Below, in pieces: positions 1 through 8,736 of a stretch of DNA of 29,666 nt. Within the stretch, counting starts at the first letter, position 1, and the number at the start of each line of letters is the position of its first letter. The stretch spans positions 1 to 29,666 of the forward strand of contig JAIRSD010000106.1 in the NCBI GenBank assembly GCA_031255615.1. Reading direction: 5' to 3'. The notes under the pieces were generated by a model. That model was not told where the DNA came from, did not search any database, and worked only from the letters and a program-made list of their open reading frames with translations. The stretch is from Treponema sp. Lineage in GTDB: Bacteria; Spirochaetota; Spirochaetia; Treponematales; Breznakiellaceae. A program made the position numbers and the translations under genes.

Positions 1-358
1 AAACGGCGGCATCATACCTGTCGGCGGTTTCAAGGTTATTTTCGAATACGCAAATAGGTTTGTAAACGATAACGCCGGGGATTATTCGGTTTTTCTGGTA
101 TTACCGTCATGTCTCAACATAAACGAATTGAATATTTTAGGCCGGGTATGGAGATTTATACGGTTTCTTAAGAACAAAATAAGGAAATCCTATATATGCA
201 GAACTGGTTCAAACTCGATCCACGGATAAAAGGGTTATGCCGATCTTTGTAAAAACAATGAAACGGCCCTGTTATGCGAAACGGCCAATTCAACGATCCT
301 GTCGCAATCAGTTATGAAGTTAATCACCGATTTAGATCCTGCATTGAGGGATACATAA
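1..358 (+). pseudogene. Broken family-4-type glycosyltransferase remnant (5' end outside window)
   Basis: From base 2 an open frame reads like the N-terminal domain of a GT-B glycosyltransferase, with a glycine-rich GGIIPVGGFKVIFEYANR segment. It hits TAA at 227-229. A different frame from about 200 continues with a plausible homologous stretch (NWFKLDPRIKGLCRSL), so loss of one A near 200 is the simplest explanation. A third frame gives LLCETANSTILSQSVMKLITD, which resembles the C-terminal tail of GT4 enzymes, and stops at 356-358, one base before the next ATG. I infer a gene that lost its middle and carries at least one frameshift. The family call is from pattern recognition only, and what lies upstream of the window is unknown. 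Confidence 0.5.
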
Positions 359-359
359 A

Positions 360-1148
360 ATGAATCTCTATGTTTATTACCGAATCTCCGATAAGGGACG
401 CCCCAAAGAAAAACTTGCTTATGCCGACAAATTTACCTGTCTTTCAAATGCTGTTCGTACATTTGGCCTTGAATATTTCTATGTACTGGCCGATAATTGC
501 TCAGAGTCGACCATAGATTTTATTGAATCCCTGGGAATTTCCTATGAAAAAACGGCTTTGGGAAATTCCGCGTCGTTTATCTATATGATGGATATAATAT
601 TGGAAAAACACAAACCGGATGATCGTGTTTATTTAATCGAGGATGATTATCTGCATCTCAAAAATAGCAAACAAATTCTGCATGAGGGACTCGAGATCGC
701 GGATTATGTATCTCTATACGATCATCCTGACAAATATTTCCTTAAAAAAGACGGGGGAAACCCATTCAATTATAGGCGCCTGCAAAAAACAAGAATTTAT
801 ATTACAAAGAGCGTCCATTGGCGGGAAACCAATTCTACAACCATGACCTTTGCCTGTCGCACAAAGACATTGCGGGAAGATCGTAAAATCTGGAAAAAGT
901 ATTGCGGCACATCAAAAACCCCCAAAGACTTTTATGCTTTTATAACCCTGACTACCAGGGGTTTTGGGGAGATGTGTAAACTTATTCCTCAATTTAAAAA
1001 TCATAAAAGAGAAGTCCTAATTCTTTTTATCAACTTCATACTTCGCCGAAAAACAAGAAGGCTAATATCCGTTATACCTGCCCATGCTACCCACACTGAA
1101 ATTAACTGGATTGCTCCCGGTGTTAATTGGGATTCGGTTAAATCATAA
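360..1148 (+). CDS. Putative glycosyltransferase of the polysaccharide cluster
   Basis: A 262-residue soluble protein with no signal peptide or membrane segment. The N-terminal half has alternating beta/alpha character. An acidic IEDDY motif near residues 93-97 sits where GT-A enzymes carry the DxD metal/nucleotide-sugar motif, followed by a long basic region and a C-terminal HATHTE segment. I infer a GT-A-fold sugar transferase; donor and acceptor cannot be told. The start is supported by GAGGG at 346-350, nine bases before the ATG. The gene is AT-rich like the next three and precedes a GT2 gene by 40 bases, so it is probably co-transcribed. It could instead be a non-catalytic polysaccharide accessory protein. 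Confidence 0.6.
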   Translation: MNLYVYYRISDKGRPKEKLAYADKFTCLSNAVRTFGLEYFYVLADNCSESTIDFIESLGISYEKTALGNSASFIYMMDIILEKHKPDDRVYLIEDDYLHLKNSKQILHEGLEIADYVSLYDHPDKYFLKKDGGNPFNYRRLQKTRIYITKSVHWRETNSTTMTFACRTKTLREDRKIWKKYCGTSKTPKDFYAFITLTTRGFGEMCKLIPQFKNHKREVLILFINFILRRKTRRLISVIPAHATHTEINWIAPGVNWDSVKS

Positions 1149-1188
1149 GACATCGCAACAACTGCTTGAAACGACAAAGTAACACAGA

Positions 1189-2235
1189 ATGAATATATAT
1201 CAATATCGTAATAATTTTAAAAAAATCGCCAATGTTGATTGTGAGTTGTTATATGGAAGCACGGATGGCATGTGTGAGCCAATGCTTTCAATAATTATAA
1301 CTCTTTACAAACGGCGTGAGTATTTTATGGAGGCTGTTCATAGCGCGGTACAACAGAAGGATATTGATTTTGAGTACGAAATTATAATTATCTGCGATGA
1401 TCCCGAGGGATCATGCGATATCAGCGATCTTGAAGACATTAAAAATGTTTACTTCTACAGAAATTCTAAAAACATTGGTCTATATAACAGTTGCAACATG
1501 GGGGCAAAAATTTCCAGAGGCAGGTATATATCATTTCTTCATGACGACGATCTTCTTTATCCAAATTATTTATCCGAGGTTTATGAATTTATTATTTCAA
1601 ATGATCCACACACCGAATGTATTTTAGTTAATCGCGACATCATCGGAAATAATTCAAAAAAAAATATTATAAAAGAAATAGCAAAAAATGTTATAAAAGT
1701 CTTATTTTTTCATCTTTATTTTATACGATTGTTTCTCAGAAAATCATATAAAATGATAACATTAAAGGAGGGATTGAAATATCAGCTCAGTAATATCTAC
1801 AAGGCTCCGTCCTGCGGGGCTTTTTTTGAAAAAAGAATATTTATAGAATCGGGGGGGTTTAATCAGGAATTTTGGCCTGTTTCCGATTATTTCTTTTTTC
1901 TCCGTTTTAATCGTGATCATAAAATATATATGCTCAGGAAAAGGCTGGCCTGCTACCGATGGTTTGACAATTTATCGCAAAACAAGGAAATTCAATTTTC
2001 AAGCCTGGATATGCTTACTAATTTTTTTAAGTCCCGGCAGCCGGTCGAATCGGTCGAAAGATATTTTAATTTTTTCAGGAACGAACTGGTTTATGTCAAA
2101 TATTTAATGATAAGCGAATCTTTTTGCGACGAAATTAAACACCGGTATCCGGAGATCGCAAAGGTCAATAAAATACGTTGGATTATATTCAAGATTTATA
2201 ATATTTCCCTTCGATTTTTTCATGATATTATATGA
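1189..2235 (+). CDS. Family 2 glycosyltransferase (GT-A)
   Basis: A 348-residue protein with the GT2 layout. The opening strand is MLSIIITLYKRREYF at about residues 32-46, then a substrate-binding CDD near 66-68, NIGLYNSCNMGAK (nucleotide-sugar region), and the metal-binding FLHDDD near 116-121. An acceptor-side segment (CGAFFEKRIFIESGGF then PVSDYFF) follows, typical of the second half of GT2 domains. There is no membrane anchor. It would add one sugar to a lipid-linked glycan at the inner face of the membrane; the sugar is unknown. Its stop overlaps the next start (ATGA at 2232-2235), indicating translational coupling. Base composition is extremely AT-rich, unlike genes after 16.9 kb, suggesting acquisition. 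Confidence 0.85.
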   Translation: MNIYQYRNNFKKIANVDCELLYGSTDGMCEPMLSIIITLYKRREYFMEAVHSAVQQKDIDFEYEIIIICDDPEGSCDISDLEDIKNVYFYRNSKNIGLYNSCNMGAKISRGRYISFLHDDDLLYPNYLSEVYEFIISNDPHTECILVNRDIIGNNSKKNIIKEIAKNVIKVLFFHLYFIRLFLRKSYKMITLKEGLKYQLSNIYKAPSCGAFFEKRIFIESGGFNQEFWPVSDYFFFLRFNRDHKIYMLRKRLACYRWFDNLSQNKEIQFSSLDMLTNFFKSRQPVESVERYFNFFRNELVYVKYLMISESFCDEIKHRYPEIAKVNKIRWIIFKIYNISLRFFHDII

Positions 2236-3452
2236 ATATCCTTTTTGATTTATCTGCCGCGCAGCCAATCCACACAAACGATTTTCACGGGGGAAGCGAA
2301 TACTGCAAAGCAGTCTTCTTTTCGCTATGCGGAAAGATTTCCTCCAATCCCAATCGCAAAGTAGATGTTTTTTATAATCATGGTAAGTACCTGGATCCAA
2401 AGATAGAATATCTTTGTCGGACTTTAAAGCTCAAGACATTTGATTGCAAAAGCGGATTGGATATCAATCGGGTTCTTCAGAATAACGATTACGCTCTCTT
2501 TTATTCAGCTCTTCCTTATTCTTATATTGATATTATAGTCCCCGAAAGAACAAAGTTTGTTTACACAATACACGGACTTCGCTCCCTCGAATACCCGTGG
2601 GACTGTTTTACGCCAAAGTATAAAAAACTAAATAAAAGAGACATTCTGAAGCATATTCTCTATCGCGTGTGTCCGAAATTTTTTGTTTTTCTATCAAAAA
2701 GAAGAAACCGGCAAAATTTTTCCAGATTATTTCTGGCGGTTAAAAATCAGAATATTATCACTGTTTCCGGACATTCCAAGTATTCCTTGTCCTATTTTTT
2801 CCCCGAATTCTCCTTTTCAAAAGTAAAAATATTCTATTCACCGCAAAAACAAACAATGCCAATACAATGTGATGAACACGGGATGCTTTCTTTTTATAAA
2901 ATTGAAAAGGGAAAGTATATCCTAATGATTTGCGGAGACCGTGGCGAGAAGGGGGCATATCGGGCATGCAAGGCCATTGTTGGACTATTCGAAAAGAAAA
3001 ACCCTATCATGCCGGACGATCTAAGTGTCGTGGTGGCCGGTGTAACATATGATAAATATTACAAAAAACTGATAAAAGGTCTAAACCGGTTTATTTTCCT
3101 TGATTATATTTCTTCCGAACACCTTGAAGTCCTATATAAAAACGCCCACTTATTTTTGTATCCGACCATGAACGAAGGTTTTGGCTATCCGCCCCTTGAA
3201 GCAATGAAATATGGTACGCTGTGTGCATGCTCCGCCAATTCGTCCATAACCGAGGTTTGCTCGGATGCGGTCTTTTATTTTAATCCGTTCGATGAGACAG
3301 AAATGAGCATACGAATATTAGAAAGTTTTGACACGGATATTGCCGCCGAAAAGAGGAAGAAAATGGAAATGCAGTACAAAAAAATACACGCGCGGCAAGA
3401 AAGTGATTTAGAGGAACTTGTTCGATTTTTAATAAATCGGGATACATTATGA
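2232..3452 (+). CDS. Family 4 glycosyltransferase (GT-B)
   Basis: A 406-residue GT-B enzyme. The N-terminal domain begins MNILFDLSAAQ and includes a glycine loop (FHGGSEY) and an IHGLRSLEYPWD acceptor-region segment. A linker TVSGHSKYS leads to the nucleotide-sugar domain, with YILMICGDRGEKGAYRA (equivalent of the G.....KN/RG binding strand), LDYISSEHLEVLYKNA, and the GT4 signature TMNEGFGYPPLEAM with its catalytic EGFG..xxE. It is expected to be a retaining sugar transferase of the cluster. It overlaps both neighbours by ATGA (2232-2235 and 3449-3452), so the four genes from 360 look like one operon. Confidence 0.85.
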   Translation: MNILFDLSAAQPIHTNDFHGGSEYCKAVFFSLCGKISSNPNRKVDVFYNHGKYLDPKIEYLCRTLKLKTFDCKSGLDINRVLQNNDYALFYSALPYSYIDIIVPERTKFVYTIHGLRSLEYPWDCFTPKYKKLNKRDILKHILYRVCPKFFVFLSKRRNRQNFSRLFLAVKNQNIITVSGHSKYSLSYFFPEFSFSKVKIFYSPQKQTMPIQCDEHGMLSFYKIEKGKYILMICGDRGEKGAYRACKAIVGLFEKKNPIMPDDLSVVVAGVTYDKYYKKLIKGLNRFIFLDYISSEHLEVLYKNAHLFLYPTMNEGFGYPPLEAMKYGTLCACSANSSITEVCSDAVFYFNPFDETEMSIRILESFDTDIAAEKRKKMEMQYKKIHARQESDLEELVRFLINRDTL

Positions 3453-4447
3453 CCTATGTATATGTTTTAACTTTCTCCCGGAATGATACTTACTATGAAC
3501 AGTTTTTTATGTCCCTGGTATCCCTTCGCATGCATAATCCCGATAGTTCTGTTGTTGTATTGGTTGATGAATTTACAAATAAAAATCTAATACATAGCAA
3601 TTTGGAGTATAAAAAATATTCTCCGGAAATAAAAGTTGTTGATGTGCCGGACCGGCTTACTCAAAAAGAGTATTCCCGTTGGATCAAAACTTCTATGCGT
3701 CAACATATTGTTGGTGATTTCCTTTATCTTGACTGTGATACTATTATTGCCGACAATCTTGAGTATAATTTTCCGGATAGTGTAATTATTGGGGCTATTC
3801 GTGATTGCCACATGCCGCTAAAAAACCATCATTATTACCGGCAATTTCGGGATGAAAATTTAAGACTTGGTTTTCGATCTATATTGGAAACCGATGCTTA
3901 TTTTAACGGTGGTGTTATTTTTTGTAGAAATGCACCGGAGTCTTATGCTTTTTTTGAGCGATGGCATTCTCTCTGGAAAGAAACCTTAAGCAAAGGCAAC
4001 TCCCAGGATATGCCTTCGTTTAATCGCGCAAACCATGAATTATGCAATATTATCTCTGAAATAGGAGGAGAATGGAACTGCCAAATAGGAAATAATGGCC
4101 TTCTTTTTCTATATCGGGCTAAAATTATACATTATTTTGCCACTTCCCTTTTTTTTATGGAGTCTCCATTTATCTTTGCCTCAGAGGATGTTTTAGCTTC
4201 GATAAAAGAAACAGGTAAAATTTCCAATGAATTGTATGAAAATTTAAAGAATCCAAAAACGGCCTTCGAACTGAATTCAAGAATTATTTCAGATATGGAT
4301 GTTCTTGGAATTTTAGACAGTTCTTTTTTTTCCGTATTAAGACGATTTGTAAAAAAGAACAAAAAAACATTTGAATTGGTTGATAGTTTTATTTATCGCA
4401 TGACCTTATTTCTAAAACGGCGCGGGGTGAAAAATAGTAAATTGTGA
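3449..4447 (+). CDS. GT8-like glycosyltransferase
   Basis: A 332-residue protein with a GT-A/GT8-like arrangement. VYVLTFSRNDTYYEQFFMSL lies at the N-terminus, DFLYLDCDTII near residues 90-100 holds the DxD metal site, YFNGGVIFCR near 150 is the NGG motif, QDMPSFN near 190 follows, and HYFATS near 229-234 ends the core. The last 100 residues are basic and may contact the membrane. It would transfer a sugar in a retaining reaction, with unknown donor. It overlaps the previous gene by ATGA. About 100 bases without a gene follow, so the first transcription unit may end or weaken here. Confidence 0.78.
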   Translation: MTYVYVLTFSRNDTYYEQFFMSLVSLRMHNPDSSVVVLVDEFTNKNLIHSNLEYKKYSPEIKVVDVPDRLTQKEYSRWIKTSMRQHIVGDFLYLDCDTIIADNLEYNFPDSVIIGAIRDCHMPLKNHHYYRQFRDENLRLGFRSILETDAYFNGGVIFCRNAPESYAFFERWHSLWKETLSKGNSQDMPSFNRANHELCNIISEIGGEWNCQIGNNGLLFLYRAKIIHYFATSLFFMESPFIFASEDVLASIKETGKISNELYENLKNPKTAFELNSRIISDMDVLGILDSSFFSVLRRFVKKNKKTFELVDSFIYRMTLFLKRRGVKNSKL

Positions 4448-4547
4448 AAAAATCTTTAGGCGGCTATTCTCCGGGAATTGATATTTTCGAACATCACCAT
4501 TAAAGAAAATACTGGGTTATGGATCTAAAAAGGCCAGAACGGTAAAC

Positions 4548-5777
4548 ATGTACCCGCTTTATATTGACCCCGGTACGGGGAGTATGATTTTTTCTATCCT
4601 GATTGGAGCGGCGGCAACGGTTTACTTCCTTGCCCGGGCCTTGATTATAAAAATAAGGATTGCGTTATCCGGCGGACGGGCCCCGGTCAATAGGGATTTA
4701 GTCCACCCTTGTGTCATCTATTCCGAAGGTAAACAATACTGGGATGTGTTCAAACCTGTTCTTGATGAATTTGAATGCCGGAGAAAAGATCTTCTTTTTC
4801 TTACCTCGTCAGAGGACGATCCAGTCTTTTGCGCCGGGTATAATTTTATCAAGGCGGAATATATTGGCGAAGGGAACAAGGCCTTTGCCAGATTGAATAT
4901 TCTTCAGGCCGATTTTTGCCTAATGACCACTCCCGGTCTTGATGTATATCAACTTAAACGTTCCAAAATGGTTAAACACTATTCGCATGTCCTCCACGCA
5001 CCCAGCGACGCTACGATGTACCGTCTTTTTGGGATAGACTATTTTGATTCTATTCTTCTTACCGGCGATTATCAGGCAAGGGATATTAGGATCCTCGAAG
5101 AACAACGCGGGATCCGGAAAAAAATGCTGGTAACTGTAGGTTGCACTTATCTCGATGTCTATTCCGCCCGGATAAAAGAGATCCCAAAAGAGGAAAAGCG
5201 CGGTTTTACGGTTCTTGTTTCCCCTTCCTGGGGTCCTTCGGCCCTGCTGTCCCGTTACGGTGAAAAACTTCTCTCTCCCCTGGCAAAGACCGGGTGGCGT
5301 ATAATTATTCGTCCCCATCCACAGTCAAAGAAATCTGAGGCATCAATGCTGGACTCCCTGGGTGCAAAATACAGGAATGCGGCGAATATAGAATGGGATT
5401 TTGATCGAGAAAATATTTATTCCCTGATAAAGGCGGACATAATGATCTCCGACTTTTCCGGGATCATCTATGATTACGCCTTTCTTTGCGATAAACCTGT
5501 TGTCTATGTGAAACAGGGTATTGACATAAGGGTTTATGATGCGGACGATCTGGGTAAAGGTCGAATAAGTGATCTTTGGCAGTTCAAAACCCTGAGTAAA
5601 ATCGGGATTGAATTAAAAGAAGAACACTTTGATCGCATTGAGGAAGTAATAAGGAATACGGTCGATAGTACAGAATTGCGGCAGGCCCGGAAAAAATCCA
5701 GAGATGAAGCATGGCAGTATCGGGGTGAAGCCGGAAGACGTATCGCCAGTTTTATGATTGAGACCGCCGGGATTTAA
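4548..5777 (+). CDS. CDP-glycerol glycerophosphotransferase family protein (TagB/TagF-like)
   Basis: A 409-residue protein. Residues 4-35 hold a YIDPGTGS opening and one hydrophobic helix (MIFSILIGAAATVYFLA), i.e. an N-terminal membrane anchor. The rest matches the Glyphos_transf GT-B fold: HAPSDATMYRLFGIDYFDSIL, LVSPSWGP, the active-site-like RPHPQSKK, and the signature ISDFSGIIYDYAFL with its S-D-x-S/G nucleotide-binding stretch. Known members transfer glycerol phosphate or ribitol phosphate from CDP-polyols in teichoic acids, and others act in Gram-negative capsules. Here it probably decorates or links the cluster glycan. The CDP-glycerol donor enzyme (TagD-like) is not in the window. The start is chosen by the conserved DPGTGS N-terminus; the ribosome binding site is weak. 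Confidence 0.8.
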   Translation: MYPLYIDPGTGSMIFSILIGAAATVYFLARALIIKIRIALSGGRAPVNRDLVHPCVIYSEGKQYWDVFKPVLDEFECRRKDLLFLTSSEDDPVFCAGYNFIKAEYIGEGNKAFARLNILQADFCLMTTPGLDVYQLKRSKMVKHYSHVLHAPSDATMYRLFGIDYFDSILLTGDYQARDIRILEEQRGIRKKMLVTVGCTYLDVYSARIKEIPKEEKRGFTVLVSPSWGPSALLSRYGEKLLSPLAKTGWRIIIRPHPQSKKSEASMLDSLGAKYRNAANIEWDFDRENIYSLIKADIMISDFSGIIYDYAFLCDKPVVYVKQGIDIRVYDADDLGKGRISDLWQFKTLSKIGIELKEEHFDRIEEVIRNTVDSTELRQARKKSRDEAWQYRGEAGRRIASFMIETAGI

Positions 5778-5807
5778 ATTTGGGTCGTCGGAAAAGGTAA
5801 AGAAAAA

Positions 5808-6842
5808 ATGATTGTTCGTTCCAAAGCTCCCCTTAGACTGGGCCTTGCCGGCGGAGGGACCGATATTGCCGTCTATTATGATCTCTACGGCGGTTATGTG
5901 CTTAACGCCACTATTGACCTTTATGCCCATTGTACTATAGAGACTGAAACCAGTGGACATATTTCATTCAACGCGGTTGATATTGGTATCCAGGAAGAAT
6001 ATGATTCACTCCCCTTTCTGGAAAGATCGGAATTTCTCCCCCTTCATGTCGGCGTCTATAATCGCATTGTTTCGGATTATTGCGAAGGCAGGGCACTCTC
6101 GTTTAGGATGACTACTTTTTCCGATGCTCCCGCTGGTTCAGGTCTTGGATCCTCGTCCACCATGGTGGTTGCCATGATTAAGGCATTTGTAGAATGGCTT
6201 AATCTTCCTCTTGGCGAATATGATATAGCGGACCTTGCCTACCGGGTAGAAAGGGTGGATCTTGGCATGGCCGGAGGAAAACAGGATCAGTACGCAGCTA
6301 CCTTTGGCGGACTCAATTTTATGGAATTTTTTGAAGGGGAAAAAGTAATTGTAAACCCCCTGCGACTCAAACGGTGGATCAGAAACGAATTGGAGGATTC
6401 GCTAATTCTTTATTATACCGGCGTATCCCGTGAAAGCGCGAATATAATTGACGAGCAAATTGAACACGCCAAACAGGGGAAAAATAAAAATGTCGAAGGG
6501 ATGCATAAAATGAAACGCCAGGCGATACTAATGAAAGAATCCCTTTTGAAAGGTGATTTTAAATCATTTTCCCGTTGCCTTTTTAACGGTTGGCAGGCCA
6601 AGAAGACCGCCGCATCTTCTATAACCAATTCTTTTCTTGATGCGCTATATGATTACGCTATCGCCAACGGTGCTGAATCGGCAAAGATATCCGGTGCGGG
6701 TGGCGGTGGATTTATGATGATCTATTGCAACCCTTGCAAACGATTTGAGCTGACACAGGCCCTAAAGGAGAGGGGCGGACTTGTGTTGCCCGTATCTTTT
6801 ACGGAGACAGGAACCCAGGCATGGACTATTTACAGGACCTAA
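5808..6842 (+). CDS. hddA: D-glycero-alpha-D-manno-heptose 7-phosphate kinase
   Basis: A 344-residue GHMP-family kinase. RSKAPLRLGLAGGGTDI at residues 4-20 is the substrate loop typical of HddA and related sugar kinases, PAGSGLGSSS near 109-118 is the GHMP ATP-binding motif, and KISGAGGGGFMMI near 292-304 is motif 3. Known HddA enzymes phosphorylate C1 of D,D-heptose 7-phosphate with ATP, giving the alpha-1,7-bisphosphate of the GDP-heptose route. The neighbours (isomerase, nucleotidyltransferase plus phosphatase) fix this role against fucokinase-type relatives. It overlaps gmhA by 22 bases, so the two are translationally coupled. Confidence 0.88.
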   Translation: MIVRSKAPLRLGLAGGGTDIAVYYDLYGGYVLNATIDLYAHCTIETETSGHISFNAVDIGIQEEYDSLPFLERSEFLPLHVGVYNRIVSDYCEGRALSFRMTTFSDAPAGSGLGSSSTMVVAMIKAFVEWLNLPLGEYDIADLAYRVERVDLGMAGGKQDQYAATFGGLNFMEFFEGEKVIVNPLRLKRWIRNELEDSLILYYTGVSRESANIIDEQIEHAKQGKNKNVEGMHKMKRQAILMKESLLKGDFKSFSRCLFNGWQAKKTAASSITNSFLDALYDYAIANGAESAKISGAGGGGFMMIYCNPCKRFELTQALKERGGLVLPVSFTETGTQAWTIYRT

Positions 6843-7441
6843 TTGCCCGCTACCCGATTCTTGAGCATAACGGATCGGCTATCCGTGGCGTGTTTGAACT
6901 GCTTAAAAACGCATTTGCGGAGGAAGGGAAACTACTTATTGCCGGCAATGGCGGCAGTGCCGCTGATTGTGAGCATATTGTTGGCGAGTTGATGAAAAAT
7001 TTTGTCAAAAAACGCGGCTTGCCTCCGGATTTCACAGCCGCGTTGAAGGGCAGTCCGGCGGGTTCTTATCTTGTCGGGCATCTACAGCCCGGTTTTTCCG
7101 CCATTGCCCTTACTGGACATCCCAGTCTTTCCAGTGCCTGCATTAACGATATTGACGGTAATATTGTCTATGCCCAGCAGGTTTATAACCTTGGAAAACG
7201 GGGGGATGTTTTCTGGGGAATATCCTCATCAGGGAACGCGAAAAATGTTTGCTATGCCCTTTTTACAGCGAAGGCATTAGGATTAAAAACAATCGGACTT
7301 ACCGGCGGATCGGGAGGAATCATAGCAGAGGCGGCGGATATTGCAATCGTTGTCCCCGAAAAGGAAACCTACAAGATTCAGGAACTCCATTTGCCGATTT
7401 ACCATACCCTTTGTCTTATGTTGGAGGAATACTTCTTTTGA
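6821..7441 (+). CDS. gmhA: Sedoheptulose 7-phosphate isomerase
   Basis: A 206-residue SIS-domain protein, a normal length for GmhA. Visible are LLIAGNGGSAADCEHIVGEL (residues 38-57, sugar-phosphate loop), the family insert with SAIALTGH and INDIDGN, the second phosphate loop WGISSSGNAKNV, and LTGGSGG. GmhA converts sedoheptulose 7-phosphate to D-glycero-D-manno-heptose 7-phosphate, the first committed step. Conserved acid/histidine positions are retained in VGELM and ELHLPIYH near the C-terminus. It starts inside the 3' end of hddA and its stop overlaps the TTG of the next gene. Confidence 0.9.
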   Translation: MDYLQDLIARYPILEHNGSAIRGVFELLKNAFAEEGKLLIAGNGGSAADCEHIVGELMKNFVKKRGLPPDFTAALKGSPAGSYLVGHLQPGFSAIALTGHPSLSSACINDIDGNIVYAQQVYNLGKRGDVFWGISSSGNAKNVCYALFTAKALGLKTIGLTGGSGGIIAEAADIAIVVPEKETYKIQELHLPIYHTLCLMLEEYFF

Positions 7442-8736
7442 AAACCGTCATCATGGCGGGGGGCAGGGGAAAACGGATAGCTGAAATTGCCGGTCATATT
7501 CCCAAACCCATGATCCCCCTCTGGGGCAAGCCTATTCTTGAATACCAAATAGACTGTTTAAAACGTTGCGGCCTTACGGATATTCTTATCGTAACCGGAT
7601 ACATGGGTTCAGTTATTAAAGATCATTTTCGGGGCGGCGGATATTTCGGATGTGCGATAAGTTATTTTCATGAAGAAGAACCCCTAGGTACGGCGGGTGC
7701 CTTGTTCCGTGTTATCCATTCCTTAAGCGAAGAGTTTATTTTGCTGAATGGAGATATCATCTTCGATCTCGATTTTGATCGTCTCATTAAATTCCATCGT
7801 GAAAAAAACGCCGCCGCTACTATCGCTGTTCATCCCAATAATCATCCATACGACAGTGCCCTTATTATACCAGATCTGTCCTGCCGTATCACCGCATGGC
7901 TCAACAAGGAGGATCCGCGCCGCTGGTGCAAAAATCTGGTCAATTCCGGAGTGCATATCTTAACCAAGGAACTGCTCAACCTTTATCTTGCGAAAAATGC
8001 TTCAAACCATCCGGAAAAAGTGGATCTGGACCGGGATATTCTTAAACCACTGGTCGCGTCGGGCCGTATATACGCTTACAAAACGCCGGAATATATTAAG
8101 GACATGGGAACCCCGGATCGCTATACGGAAGTCAAGAAGGATATTATATCCGGACTGGTGAAGGAGAAGAATTTGTCCATCCCTCAAAAGGCGGTCTTCC
8201 TGGACCGGGACGGGACTCTTAACAAGATCAAAGGATTTATTAAAAAGAGTGAAGATATGGAGCTTCTCCCCGGTGCGGCGGAAGCGGTAAGGAAAATCAA
8301 TAATTCCGGCTATCTTGCCATCGTTATTACGAACCAGCCGGTTATTGCCCGGGGAGAGGCAAGCCTGGAAGATCTGGAAGAGATTCACGGAAAAATGGAA
8401 ACGGATTTGGGGAAAGAGGGAGCATATTTGGACGATATTTTTTTCTGCCCCCACCATCCCGATAAAGGTTTTTCCGGTGAAAGGCCGGAATATAAGATTG
8501 ACTGTCAATGCCGAAAACCTAAACCGGGTCTGTTTTTCCAGGCGGCGGAGAAATATCATATTGATCTGTCCCTGTCATATATGATCGGTGATGATCCCAG
8601 GGATATGGAAGCGGCCATAGCCGCGGGATGCCGTCCAGCATTTATTTCCCCTACCCCGTATAACGATAGTATTCCCTATTACCGGAGTCTACTGGATTGG
8701 TGTGGGGAATTTAGTACCTTTGAACTTATCCCATGA
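7438..8736 (+). CDS. hddC-gmhB: GDP-heptose guanylyltransferase fused to D,D-heptose 1,7-bisphosphate phosphatase
   Basis: A two-domain protein of 432 residues. Residues 1-240 are a nucleotidyltransferase: MKTVIMAGGRGKR with the NTP loop, IPKPMIPLWGKPILEY, and LLNGDIIFDLD with the metal aspartate. From about residue 250 a HAD phosphatase follows: AVFLDRDGTLN (nucleophile and acid aspartates), VITNQP, a zinc site CPHHP plus CQCRKPKPG as in GmhB, and IGDDPRDMEAA. I place the start at TTG 7438: it gives MKTVIMAGG directly, has GGAGG at 7423-7427, and overlaps the gmhA stop. An in-frame start at 7249 would add unrelated residues inside gmhA. The fusion supplies the last two steps to GDP-D,D-heptose in one chain. 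Confidence 0.87.
   Translation: MKTVIMAGGRGKRIAEIAGHIPKPMIPLWGKPILEYQIDCLKRCGLTDILIVTGYMGSVIKDHFRGGGYFGCAISYFHEEEPLGTAGALFRVIHSLSEEFILLNGDIIFDLDFDRLIKFHREKNAAATIAVHPNNHPYDSALIIPDLSCRITAWLNKEDPRRWCKNLVNSGVHILTKELLNLYLAKNASNHPEKVDLDRDILKPLVASGRIYAYKTPEYIKDMGTPDRYTEVKKDIISGLVKEKNLSIPQKAVFLDRDGTLNKIKGFIKKSEDMELLPGAAEAVRKINNSGYLAIVITNQPVIARGEASLEDLEEIHGKMETDLGKEGAYLDDIFFCPHHPDKGFSGERPEYKIDCQCRKPKPGLFFQAAEKYHIDLSLSYMIGDDPRDMEAAIAAGCRPAFISPTPYNDSIPYYRSLLDWCGEFSTFELIP

Noticed and set aside
7249..7437. Upstream in-frame extension of the HddC-GmhB fusion
   Set aside because: It lies entirely inside gmhA, reads as non-homologous basic residues, and the TTG at 7438 has a good ribosome binding site and gives the canonical nucleotidyltransferase N-terminus.
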